Program-made: the position numbers and the translations under genes
IMG/VR virus record: IMGVR_UViG_3300009507_002841
Location: 1-20,367 of that record
DNA length: 20,367 nucleotides
Source: a virus
Strand: one strand, 5' to 3'
Shown: positions 12,550 to 20,367 of the stretch, piece by piece
How the letters are laid out: each line of letters starts with the position of its first letter
Numbering within the stretch: the stretch's first letter is position 1
The notes under the pieces: generated by a model
Database searches by the model: none
What the model saw: only the letters and a program-made list of their open reading frames with translations
What the model was told of the DNA's origin: nothing

Positions 12550-12831
12550 ATGATTGAAGATATATTCCCCCACTATTCTAAAGAACCTAAGTTTTATGTG
12601 TATAAACATATAGACTTTGATGGTATTACTATGTATGTGGGTAAAGGCACTAGTAAGAGAGCCTACCAAGTTAGTAGGAGAGATCTCTCTCATAAACAGT
12701 GGATAGAGAACTGCTCACATAACTATGTAGAGCTAGTTGAAGAAGGATTAACAGAGTTAGAGGCTTTTCGTCTTGAGAACAAGTTATTAAGACAAGAAGA
12801 ACCTATTTATAATAAGATTAGGAATTATTAA
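12550..12831 (+). CDS. GIY-YIG homing-type endonuclease, 93 aa
   Basis: F15-Y-V-Y18 and Y29-V-G31-K-G form the paired GIY/YIG strands, with R37 in the expected arginine position. A C-terminal helix (LTELEAFRLENKLL) offers E76 as candidate metal-binding Glu, and N-K-I closes the fold. It is compact, little more than the catalytic domain, so DNA specificity would need a partner or be low. The gap to the endolysin is short (23 nt) and the stop is four bases from the terminase ATG. The gene therefore sits wedged beside the interrupted terminase, a typical site for a homing endonuclease next to its target. Confidence 0.8.
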   Translation: MIEDIFPHYSKEPKFYVYKHIDFDGITMYVGKGTSKRAYQVSRRDLSHKQWIENCSHNYVELVEEGLTELEAFRLENKLLRQEEPIYNKIRNY

Positions 12832-12835
12832 TAGT

Positions 12836-14201
12836 ATGGAAATTGATTTACATGAAGGTCAATCCGAAGTCATCAACGATTTATTTATTGAGAATGCATG
12901 TCGCTACGCGGTAGTGAATGCTTCTCGCGGTCATTGACCCCCTTGGTTTTTACTGAGGGGGGTTATTTGGATTTGGAAAGAGCTACCTAGCTGCTACAGC
13001 GGCGATGATTGCCGTACAGGAGTTAATGGAGCTACCCGCAGAGGTGCCTAATAAGAACGTAGCACTAATCTGCCCCACCTACTCACAGAGTGTGGATATC
13101 TACTACCCCCTGATAGCCTATCAACTAGGCATGGCAGAGTATGCAGAGAAGCATAGTAAAGCTGCTGGACACTTCTGGTTCCCTAAGAACGTCAACCTTA
13201 AGCTATGGTCTTATGAGGCTAGTGAGAGGATGCGTGGTAGTGGTCAGTACTTTGTTGTTTGTGATGAGGTCTGCTCATGGAGGGGTGCTGGTACTAGCCT
13301 TAAAGAGTCTTGGGAGTCTGTTATACAGCCCTGTGTTTCTACTAGGTGGAGTGAGCAGAACGCTAACCGCTGGGGTGCTAACCCTGGGAAAGCTTTAATA
13401 ATAAGCACACCAATGGGTTTTAACTACTTCTATGATATGTATAATAGGCAAGACACAGATAATCACTGGAAGAGCTATCACTATACCTACCATGATAGCC
13501 CCTATTTAGATGAAGAAGAAATTGATAGGGTTAAGCTCACGCTAGACCCCCTAAAGTTTGCTAGAGAGTACAAAGCGAGTTTTGAAGACTCAGGAAACAA
13601 CGTGTTCTATACGTTTAATCGTAAGGAGCATATTAGTAAATTACCCTATTTTGAGAAAGAAGAAGATGTTCATGTAGCCATTGACTTTAACGTTGGCATT
13701 ATGGCTTCTGTTATTTTTGCTCTAAGAGGTAACCAGATACACATTATAGACGAGATGCAAGGTCATCCCGACACAGAGTCCTTGGCTAAGACGCTAAAGG
13801 AGAAATACCAACACCACAAGATAACCGCCTATCCTGACCCTAGTGGTAGGGCTAGGAAGAGTTCTGCGGCTGTTGGTAGGACGGACTTCTCTATTCTTGA
13901 GAGCGCAGGTATTACTACCAGAGCGCACCAGAAGGCTCCTCCTATTATAGACAGTGTAGCCGCTGTGAATAAGAAGTTCAAGAACGCTAATGGTGATATA
14001 GACATGTATATTCATCCTAAGTGTGTTAATACAATCAAGTCCATTGAGCGTACTCAGTGGTTAGAAAGTAATCCAGATACCGCTACTATTGATAAGAAGG
14101 AAGGTGTTGAACACTGGACGGATTCAATACGGTATGCTGTTGAGTATCTCTTCCCAGTACGTTCTGGAACTAAAACAACAACAAAAGGCTTCGGCTTTTA
14201 A
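12836..14201 (+). CDS. terL: Terminase large subunit, interrupted in the Walker A motif
   Basis: ATP-driven DNA packaging motor with a nuclease domain. The first part (12836-12931) encodes MEIDLHEGQSEV ... YAVVNASRG, then CAT and TGA (12935). The frame resumes at 12972 as F-G-K-S-Y-L-A-A-T and runs to 14201. Joining 12929-12931 (GGT) to 12972 gives R-G-F-G-K-S, a proper Walker A, and a 441-residue protein. Later motifs are intact: Walker B-like YFVVCDE, coupling motif ISTP, nuclease strands VAIDFN and YPDPSG, and DSIRYAVEYLF. ATG 13005 begins after the P-loop, so a protein from there would lack ATPase function. AGGA lies 12 nt before ATG 12836. How the break is crossed is not known. Confidence 0.85.
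12932..12971 (+). other. 40-nt hairpin insert in terL, possible ribosomal bypass element
   Basis: The insert begins CAT TGA and ends GGA. C38-C42 of the 129xx numbering pair with G57-G61, and T43-T47 with A52-A56 (two wobbles), giving a 10-bp stem at 12938-12961 with a TTTT loop. GAGGGG lies 10 nt before the GGA at 12969. The +1 frame has its own TGA at 12954, so a simple frameshift cannot cross it. Glycine codons flank the gap (GGT before, GGA at its end). Confidence 0.6.
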
Positions 14202-14216
14202 AAAGGAAAAATAACT

Positions 14217-14639
14217 ATGGCAATTAAGAAAAAAGTTAATAGCGCTAAAAAAAGCGTTAGTAGGGCTAAAAGAAACGCCAAACGTCAAACAGCAACTTTC
14301 AAAGCTGCTTATAAGCGCAACGCTTTAAGTACCAAAAAAGCTAACCTTTCCCTTGGTGCACGCAACTCTGCTGTAGGTGCGATGGCTAATGCTCTCTCTA
14401 AGACTCACACGTCGGGTAGGCTTGGAGCCAAGGCTGGTGTAGCTCATAGAAAAACAGCTGCTAAGCTTAACAAAATGAAGAGTAAGGGCGCTGCTAAAAT
14501 CAGCAGCATGAAGAATAAAGTTGGCAGCATGAAGAAAAAGGGAGCTGCTAAGTTTAACAGCATGAAGAAGGGTGCATACAAGATGACTGCATCTCACAGG
14601 GCTGCTATTTCTCGTGCGCTAAAAGGGAAGCGCAGGTAG
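14217..14639 (+). CDS. Histone-H1-like basic protein with NUMOD3-like C-terminus
   Basis: 140 residues with 30 Lys and 11 Arg, many Ala and Ser, and no Asp, Glu, Pro, Cys or Trp. An 11-residue unit recurs: M-K-S-K-G-A-A-K-I-S-S and M-K-K-K-G-A-A-K-F-N-S, with shortened copies around them. The C-terminal SHRAAISRALKGKRR resembles the NUMOD3 DNA-binding motif of homing endonucleases. No catalytic domain is present. It probably binds DNA, perhaps condensing the packaged genome or serving as a virion protein, inferred from its place between terminase and fibre genes. AAAAAGGAAAAATAACT supplies the ribosome site. Confidence 0.75.
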   Translation: MAIKKKVNSAKKSVSRAKRNAKRQTATFKAAYKRNALSTKKANLSLGARNSAVGAMANALSKTHTSGRLGAKAGVAHRKTAAKLNKMKSKGAAKISSMKNKVGSMKKKGAAKFNSMKKGAYKMTASHRAAISRALKGKRR

Positions 14640-14648
14640 ATTACTAAA

Positions 14649-14819
14649 ATGAAAACAGCAAAAGACTATTCTAAAATCTCTTCTGCCAATCCTGTTGAGC
14701 GGAAGACCCAACCTTTATCTAAGCAAGATAAGAAGACTCTTGTAGGTGTTGTAGGCACGGCAGGGGACAGCAACTTATACTATGTTTCTAAAGGTCGGAA
14801 GGCTTCTACTTCTAAGTAA
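14649..14819 (+). CDS. Small protein, 56 aa
   Basis: A short gene that begins ten bases after the basic protein, with AGGTAGATTACTAAA ahead of the ATG. The product starts MKTAKDYSKISSANPVERKT and ends YYVSKGRKASTSK. It is basic, with a central hydrophobic GVVGTAG. The family is not recognised; virion accessory proteins of this size are common near head genes. A terminator follows directly, supporting a genuine gene end. Confidence 0.62.
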   Translation: MKTAKDYSKISSANPVERKTQPLSKQDKKTLVGVVGTAGDSNLYYVSKGRKASTSK

Positions 14820-14834
14820 GCCCGTACAATTAAT

Positions 14835-14866
14835 GCTATCTCCCCTGTGGGGGGTAGCTTTCTCTT
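14835..14866 (+). terminator. Intrinsic terminator after the 56-aa gene
   Basis: GCTATCTCCCC (14835-14845) pairs with GGGGGGTAGC (14849-14858) around TGT, with one bulged T. TTTCTCTT follows. It probably limits read-through from the packaging genes into the fibre genes, so some promoter or partial read-through must supply those. Confidence 0.65.
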
Positions 14867-14913
14867 ACTACTAGTTCCACCAACTGAGGTTCGTGGATAG
14901 AAGGAATAATACT

Positions 14914-15405
14914 ATGCCTCGTTCAAAGATAACATCGGTATCGAAGGACGTCATTACTGATGACGGCACGATACTATTGTCCGTAATACACGGAGAACAG
15001 ACAAGAATAGTTGTAACATTAAGCTGGTTGACTAACCTTACTGGCTGTGAGATTAGCTGTAAGGTTGTGGAAGGCGATAACCAAGAAGGTACTGGCGCAA
15101 TCCCCACAGGTCCCGCAATGAATGCAATTGTTCAAGAACTAGCGATAATAGATCCAAGTGTTTCTGATAATCACTTTGAGTTAGTAATACCAGAGACTTT
15201 AATAGACAAGTGGCAAACCGCCCCTCAAGTTGATATGCCTATCTATGGCTTTATTGGGTTAGAGGTAAGAGACAACGGCGTTGGTATTCAACAACAAGTA
15301 TGGAAACCCATGCGCGGTCTTGTTCAAATAATGTACTCCCCTACCGAAGAAGAAGTAGCAGGGCGTTCCACGACTAAAACTATAAGGATAAACAACCATG
15401 TCTGA
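14914..15405 (+). CDS. Putative tail or fibre-base protein, 163 aa
   Basis: The ATG at 14914 is chosen because AAGGAA lies seven bases upstream; an earlier ATG at 14893 has no site. It is beta-rich: residues 12-50 ([28 protein letters not shown]) with [10 protein letters not shown], then [13 protein letters not shown]-like strands. This looks like the small beta-sandwich modules at the base of fibres (BppU N-terminal-like), but the match is only by eye. Its end overlaps the fibre gene by eight bases, so the two are coupled and may assemble together. Confidence 0.6.
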   Translation: MPRSKITSVSKDVITDDGTILLSVIHGEQTRIVVTLSWLTNLTGCEISCKVVEGDNQEGTGAIPTGPAMNAIVQELAIIDPSVSDNHFELVIPETLIDKWQTAPQVDMPIYGFIGLEVRDNGVGIQQQVWKPMRGLVQIMYSPTEEEVAGRSTTKTIRINNHV

Positions 15406-18400
15406 TTATACACACAACTCAACAAGCGCCTATCAGGTTGTTCTATCCAGAACAGGCGGTCAAGGTAGTAAAGGCGACTCTATTTCCGATATTTACATTA
15501 ATGATGATGGTGAGATGATTGTTGTCATTTCTAATGCATCGGGGGAAATAGTAAACGAAATTAATGTTGGTAAAATTGGTGAGCTAGCGGGAGCTGAGTT
15601 TCACTCTGATGACTTTATTGGAGACGGTGTAACTACTGAGTACACTCTGACAAAGACTCCAGGCAACAAAGACAACACTCAAATCTACATTGATGGTGCT
15701 TACCAAAACAAAGACGGCTACTCTCTTAGCAACAAGTCTGTTAATCTTTGTGGAGATACAGTGTCAGGTAGCTTTATTACCTTTTCAGAGGCCCCACCAG
15801 AAGGATCGCCTATTGAAGTAATGACTGCTTCTAACCTTAACATCATTGACTACCAAGCACGTCCTGGAGACAAAGGCGAGCAAGGTGAGCAGGGTGAGCA
15901 GGGTCCTCAAGGCGAAGAGGGCGCACAAGGTCCTCAAGGTGAAGAGGGTGAAAAAGGCGAGCAAGGAGATCAAGGTCTTCAAGGTGATGAAGGTCTTCAA
16001 GGTGAAGAGGGTCTTCAAGGTGAGCAAGGTCTACAAGGCGATAGCTTTGAGTATGAAGACTTCACAGAAGAACAACTAGAGTCATTACAAGGCCCTGCAG
16101 GTGATCGTGGTATTCGTGGACCTATTGGCCCTAGAGGACGCACTGGTGAAGAAGGTCCCGAAGGCCCTCGTGGCCCCCGTGGTTTTGAAGGACCACAAGG
16201 GGACGAAGGCGGCAGAGGCCCTGAAGGCGAAGAAGGTGTTCAAGGTGAAAAGGGTGATCGTGGAGAAGTAGGACCACCAGGACCTGCGGGTAGTGGCACT
16301 GGAGACGGACCCCAAGGACCAGAGGGACCACAGGGTATACCAGGCCCCAAAGGAGACCGTGGACCAGCGGGACCAGAAGGACCTAGAGGCTATAGAGGCT
16401 ATGAAGGACCACAAGGTATACAAGGTGAAGAAGGCCAACGTGGCGAAAAAGGGGAAGAAGGCGTACAAGGTCTGGAAGGACCAGAAGGACCGCAAGGACC
16501 CCAAGGTATACAAGGTGAAGGCAAAGATGGTGAAGACGGAGCGCCTGGGCAAAACGGTGCGGATGGACTTACTTCTGTAATAAAAGCTGGCACATGGTCT
16601 TATATTCCTGGAGACAACACACCAAGCAACGGTTGGTTATCTCTTGAGGAAGAAGATGTTACCGAAGATACAAACATTATTTATGTAAACAGCCAAGACT
16701 CAGCTGGAACAAAACATAGTTGGAACTCTGTACACATTGGCAACTACATTGAGCTTAATAAAGATTTCAATGATCGGGTTGTATTCAGGATCTCTGATGT
16801 TGATGATTCAAATATTCACTTTGCAGTTTTAACTGTTCTCTTTGAGTATGGTCAAGGTTCTTTTGAGAAAAACGACACAATTAATTTTGAAGTTTATTCT
16901 CCAAAAGGTGTAATTGCTTCTGATGACTTTGTCAGCACACACGGCGACACTATGGATGGTGCGCTTATTCTTAAAGATAATGACTTAACAGTAAACCAAG
17001 TAACAGTGGGCGCAGGCAAGATTCCTACCAATAAGAACACTATCGTAGGTAATAACGCTGGGACTACTGTAACAGGAACACACAACACTCTTATTGGTGC
17101 GGATGCTCGTGTAGTCAGTGAAGACGGAGACAATCAGCTTGTTATTCGTGCTGGTGGTACTAACTGGCTTGCTGGTTATGGACACCCCGAAGGGCTTGTG
17201 AAAGCAAGCGTTGGTTCGATCTACCTACGTACAAATGCTCAAGATGGCGAAGACATATTCTTTATTAAAGAGTCTGGCATAGAAGACGAGGGTTGGGTTT
17301 CACAAAACTCTAAGCTAACAAAGTTTGTTGAACGCCCTGATGCTTCTTTGCAAGGACAAGGAATACTTATCTATGAAGAAGAAAATAACAAAGGTGTTTG
17401 GACGACTTTAACTACAGATAACCTACCAACAAATGACTCAGTAACTCTTTCAAGGCTTAGTGGTGTAGAAGATTTAGCAACACAGCTACTTGTAAACCGC
17501 TACATTTTCGAGTCTATTGAAAAGTCTGATGCAAAGTTAGTAGATCTACAAAAGCAAATAAACACTATTGAATTACAAGGAGGCCCCGAAGGACCGCAAG
17601 GACTTAAGGGTAATGACGGACCTAAAGGCGATGACGGTGCTGCGTTTGAGTACGATGATTTCACTCAAGACCAGCTAGACTCCCTTAAAGGCGAGCAAGG
17701 CGAACAAGGTGAGCAAGGTGAACAGGGTGCTGGCATTCAAATTGCAGGTAGCATTGAACCTAACGAAGATCCTAATGATGTTAAGCCCAAGTATGATGCC
17801 CTACTAGACCCTGCAGGCAACGCTCTAATTGATCCAGATGATGGGTTCTTATGGGTATCCGATGGTGAAGACTGGATTAACATGGGGAGCATCCAAGGAC
17901 CAAAGGGTGAGGACTTTAAATACAGCGACTTTACTCAAGATCAACTTGATTCTCTCAAGGGAGAAGCAGGTGAGAAGGGCGAAGACGGCACTGATGGTGC
18001 TGCTGGTGCTGATGGTTCTGCCTTTACCTATGACATGTTCACTCCAGACCAGTTAGATGGTTTGAAGGGGGATGAGGGTCAAGCTGGTGCTGATGGTAAA
18101 GACGGTGCTGACTTTACATACGATGACTTTACTGAAGAGCAACTTGAAGACCTCGTCGGCCCTAGCGGTGACAAGGGTGACAAGGGCGATAGTGGAAGTG
18201 GATTGTTTCTCAAGAAAGGTGTTTGGAAGTATTCAACTGATGCATTCAACCCTCTCGACCCTATAAACCCTAAAGCGGGTGAATGTGGTCTACTAAACAA
18301 TAATTTCATTGACGAAGAGAACTCTTTCCGAATCAATGAAGAGGACTCTGACGGTGTGACACACAGTTGGGATCTGAAAATAGGCTCATTCGTTGAGTTG

Positions 18401-20367
18401 TTTATAGACGAAGATAACAACGCTACATATGAAGTTGTCGAGGATGAAGAGGATCATACGTTAGATTCTACCGTCACTCATTATAACTTAAAGTTTCAGA
18501 GTGGAATTGGTGAGCCTAAGAATGGTGATGAGATAAATGTTACTGTAACAGTAGGTATGGCTGGCGTATTAGATGCGGAAGAATTTGTCCTTCGTCCAGA
18601 AACAACACAAAGAGATGGTAGCTATCTTGTATATGCTGAAGATGGGGATGATGATAAGAAGTGGGTTGACCTCAAAGAAGCGTTTAGTGAGATAGAAATT
18701 ATAGAACGACTTGACAGCAAGGTATCAAAGTCTGGCGACACAATGACGGGCAACCTGATACTGGATCAGGCCACTCAAGTAAAACTTGAAACTCGTTTTG
18801 TTGATTCTGGAGAAAACAGTAATCTAAATCTACAGCGCGATGGTGAAACCAAAGTCTTTATCTGTGATGATGAAGTAATTGTGACACCGTATCTACAATT
18901 AAACAAAGAGGGCGTTGACGCCTATCATGCTGTCACCAAGAAATATGTAGACGACAAGGGTGAACACCTACAGCAAGAGATCATCGAACTAGAAGAAGAA
19001 ATAGACGCCCTAGCACCTACGCTGGAGAGAGGATCATGGCGGTTTAATCCAACTGGTTCTGCTGGTCCAGCCATGTTTGCTATGTACGCAGCGGGTACCA
19101 CTACTAGCGAGTATCCACAAGCAGATCAGGTATTTATAAACACCGTAGACAGTGACGGGACGCTACACAATTTCAATGACGTTGAAGTTGGCAGCTACCT
19201 TGAAATCTTCTCGCCAGATGATGGCGATTATGGTCTTTATAAAGTCACAGGTAAGTCTGACGAAACTGAGGGGGCAAACTCCTTCTGGATGTTTGACGTA
19301 GAACACTCACGTTCTAACCGTCCTATGTCCGATGCAAGTTTGGAAGATAAGTGTCGTGTTAAATTCTTTACCATAGCTGAAGCTACAGACCCTACTGCTT
19401 TTGTAATGAAAGCTGGCGACACCATGTCAGGCGATCTTAACATGGTAGGCTCAAAGGTAAAAACTCTTTTCCTAGACAGTGGTCAAAACTCAAACTTAGC
19501 AATTCAGCATGACGGAAATACAAAAGTATATGTTGGCAAAACTCAATCCGCATTTACGCACCACGTCAAATTAGGCAAAGAGGGCGTGGACGATGATCAT
19601 GCGGTTACTAAGAAATATGTTGATGATCTAGTAGGTGACATTGCTGAAGGTGGTAGCTGCGTAAACATTAATGGTGGTAAGCTATGTGCTTCCAATGCTG
19701 CCCCAAGTTGGGCTGAAGTCATAAAGAGCAATCCAAAAGTTTCGGAGCTTAAAGTATTAAATCACTACACTGATGTTCAAACAGCTACAGAGCCTTGTAT
19801 GTGTACGGCTAACTTTGATGGTGACATAAAATATTGGATTAAACCAGCCAAGGAAAATTTCTTTAAAGATGGTGATATTGTCTACATTAGTTATGTAACT
19901 GGCTCGTCAAAAGTAGAAGGTGGTCCGTACACAATCAAGAATGTAATTAGCACTGCTGATTGGAATACATTCTTTATCTTCGGTGGTCCACGGCCAAAAG
20001 TAGGTACAGAATGTTCTTTTTCTAAAACCAGTAAGTTTGAATTAAGTACAGATGGCGATGGCATTCGATTGGGTACGGAAACTCCAGACGGATACTACAG
20101 TTCGGGTTTTGTGTTTGGTGACTATTTTCACTATATATATTCTGACTACGCAAGCATAAAACATGACGCACGAGTACACTGTGAAACAGGTGTCGAGGAA
20201 ATAATATGGACTTTCCCATACACTCCCAATGGTTATTTAGACAATAGAACAACCATAAACGACACAGGTACTATCTACGTTAAAGCTAGAGACGTTATGG
20301 AAACATCGTCTGTATCAAACAAAGTGGTTACTGTTAATTCACGTCTGACCGAACAGGATAGAGTACA
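15398..20367 (+). CDS. Giant collagen-like tail fibre protein (3' end outside window)
   Basis: Open from ATG 15398 to the right edge, at least 1656 residues. A short N-terminal domain (to ~156) is followed by G-X-Y collagen-like runs from residue 157, broken by linkers. Five copies of a linker, aromatic-x-Y-x-D-F-T-x-x-Q-L-x-x-L (one with MFT for DFT), precede new G-X-Y runs. Three beta-rich modules of ~110-130 residues follow. Each is linked to GDTM-x-G-x-L, and two to [10 protein letters not shown], signatures of trimeric phage fibres. It probably forms a trimeric host-recognition fibre; collagen-like helix formation without hydroxyproline is known for bacterial and phage proteins. No strong ribosome site (AAGGATAAACAACC) precedes the ATG, implying coupling to the upstream gene. 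Confidence 0.9.
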   Translation, partial: MSDYTHNSTSAYQVVLSRTGGQGSKGDSISDIYINDDGEMIVVISNASGEIVNEINVGKIGELAGAEFHSDDFIGDGVTTEYTLTKTPGNKDNTQIYIDGAYQNKDGYSLSNKSVNLCGDTVSGSFITFSEAPPEGSPIEVMTASNLNIIDYQARPGDKGEQGEQGEQGPQGEEGAQGPQGEEGEKGEQGDQGLQGDEGLQGEEGLQGEQGLQGDSFEYEDFTEEQLESLQGPAGDRGIRGPIGPRGRTGEEGPEGPRGPRGFEGPQGDEGGRGPEGEEGVQGEKGDRGEVGPPGPAGSGTGDGPQGPEGPQGIPGPKGDRGPAGPEGPRGYRGYEGPQGIQGEEGQRGEKGEEGVQGLEGPEGPQGPQGIQGEGKDGEDGAPGQNGADGLTSVIKAGTWSYIPGDNTPSNGWLSLEEEDVTEDTNIIYVNSQDSAGTKHSWNSVHIGNYIELNKDFNDRVVFRISDVDDSNIHFAVLTVLFEYGQGSFEKNDTINFEVYSPKGVIASDDFVSTHGDTMDGALILKDNDLTVNQVTVGAGKIPTNKNTIVGNNAGTTVTGTHNTLIGADARVVSEDGDNQLVIRAGGTNWLAGYGHPEGLVKASVGSIYLRTNAQDGEDIFFIKESGIEDEGWVSQNSKLTKFVERPDASLQGQGILIYEEENNKGVWTTLTTDNLPTNDSVTLSRLSGVEDLATQLLVNRYIFESIEKSDAKLVDLQKQINTIELQGGPEGPQGLKGNDGPKGDDGAAFEYDDFTQDQLDSLKGEQGEQGEQGEQGAGIQIAGSIEPNEDPNDVKPKYDALLDPAGNALIDPDDGFLWVSDGEDWINMGSIQGPKGEDFKYSDFTQDQLDSLKGEAGEKGEDGTDGAAGADGSAFTYDMFTPDQLDGLKGDEGQAGADGKDGADFTYDDFTEEQLEDLVGPSGDKGDKGDSGSGLFLKKGVWKYSTDAFNPLDPINPKAGECGLLNNNFIDEENSFRINEEDSDGVTHSWDLKIGSFVELFIDEDNNATYEVVEDEEDHTLDSTVTHYNLKFQSGIGEPKNGDEINVTVTVGMAGVLDAEEFVLRPETTQRDGSYLVYAEDGDDDKKWVDLKEAFSEIEIIERLDSKVSKSGDTMTGNLILDQATQVKLETRFVDSGENSNLNLQRDGETKVFICDDEVIVTPYLQLNKEGVDAYHAVTKKYVDDKGEHLQQEIIELEEEIDALAPTLERGSWRFNPTGSAGPAMFAMYAAGTTTSEYPQADQVFINTVDSDGTLHNFNDVEVGSYLEIFSPDDGDYGLYKVTGKSDETEGANSFWMFDVEHSRSNRPMSDASLEDKCRVKFFTIAEATDPTAFVMKAGDTMSGDLNMVGSKVKTLFLDSGQNSNLAIQHDGNTKVYVGKTQSAFTHHVKLGKEGVDDDHAVTKKYVDDLVGDIAEGGSCVNINGGKLCASNAAPSWAEVIKSNPKVSELKVLNHYTDVQTATEPCMCTANFDGDIKYWIKPAKENFFKDGDIVYISYVTGSSKVEGGPYTIKNVISTADWNTFFIFGGPRPKVGTECSFSKTSKFELSTDGDGIRLGTETPDGYYSSGFVFGDYFHYIYSDYASIKHDARVHCETGVEEIIWTFPYTPNGYLDNRTTINDTGTIYVKARDVMETSSVSNKVVTVNSRLTEQDRV
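15866..16570 (+). repeat. Collagen-like G-X-Y repeat region
   Basis: First run: 20 consecutive triplets from 15866 to 16045, rich in GEQ and GLQ. Second run: about 160 residues from 16091, rich in G-P-x and G-x-R, with periodicity breaks near GSGTGDG and GEGKDG. Shorter runs recur at 17579-17640, 17687-17730, 17960-18015 and 18155-18195. The repeats create many spurious open frames on both strands. Confidence 0.9.

Noticed and set aside
12930-12972. Single +1 or -1 programmed frameshift
   Set aside because: +1 meets TGA at 12954. -1 would need a second -1 shift at the G-run and would insert ~13 residues into the P-loop.
12836-13050. Simple stop read-through at TGA 12935
   Set aside because: Continuing in the same frame stays open to about 13050 but gives residues unrelated to a terminase and misses F-G-K-S.
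13005-14201. Terminase starting at the ATG at 13005
   Set aside because: This start lies after the P-loop lysine. The frame upstream to 12972 encodes F-G-K-S-Y-L-A-A-T-A-A, conserved P-loop sequence, and there is no ribosome site before 13005.
16085-16552. Reverse-strand open frame in the collagen region
   Set aside because: Composition artefact of G-X-Y codons: low-complexity protein and no ribosome site. The same holds for the other reverse and alternate-frame open frames at 15785-16593, 16894-17185, 17829-18420 and 19237-20252.
1-20367. tRNA genes
   Set aside because: No cloverleaf-like segment with a T-arm GTTCGA-type signature was seen in the gene-free gaps.

Overview
The window is a stretch of a lytic-type, AT-rich phage genome. 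All supported genes lie on the + strand, are densely packed with ATGA, TAATG or short overlaps, and nearly all have a purine-rich Shine-Dalgarno site. The gene set fits a T7-like podovirus, probably of an aquatic proteobacterium: a T7 gp4-type primase-helicase, a FEN-like 5'-3' exonuclease, a monomeric adenosylcobalamin-dependent (class II) ribonucleotide reductase, MazG, a glutaredoxin-like protein, a GH24 endolysin, terminase and a giant collagen-like fibre. The host assignment is inference; a DUF1127-like protein mildly favours Proteobacteria. No DNA or RNA polymerase, portal or capsid gene is visible, so those must lie outside the window.

Layout. Positions 1-2252: small accessory genes (a Gly-X3 repeat protein cut by the window edge, an HNH nuclease, MazG, unknowns). 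Positions 2253-2362: a candidate phage promoter followed by C-run/G-run hairpins. Positions 2363-8277: DNA metabolism (exonuclease, GIY-YIG-like protein, primase-helicase, class II RNR, small genes). Positions 8277-10953: a run of small genes, including a secreted protein, two membrane proteins, a DUF1127-like protein and a glutaredoxin-like protein with a TTG start. Positions 10954-11513: the main regulatory boundary, with a terminator, a second copy of the promoter, a 5' hairpin and 48-bp tandem repeats. Positions 11514-14201: packaging and lysis (small-terminase-like protein, endolysin, GIY-YIG nuclease, large terminase). Positions 14217-20367: a histone-like basic protein, small proteins, a terminator, and a fibre gene that runs off the window end.

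How the genes fit together. Exonuclease can recycle host DNA. MazG, the RNR and the glutaredoxin-like protein (a possible RNR reductant) would shape the dNTP pool for replication driven by the primase-helicase. The terminator plus promoter near 11000-11121 appears to hand transcription over to packaging, lysis and virion genes.

Most notable observation. The large terminase is interrupted inside its Walker A motif. The frame reads ...N-A-S-R-G, then stops two codons later. After 40 nt, mostly a 10-bp hairpin with a TTTT loop, it resumes in another frame as F-G-K-S. Skipping exactly these 40 nt from one glycine codon (GGT) to another (GGA) restores R-G-F-G-K-S. A GIY-YIG nuclease gene sits directly upstream. 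This resembles the T4 gene 60 ribosomal-bypass element and its linked homing endonuclease, but in an essential packaging ATPase. A disabling insertion or an assembly error remains possible.
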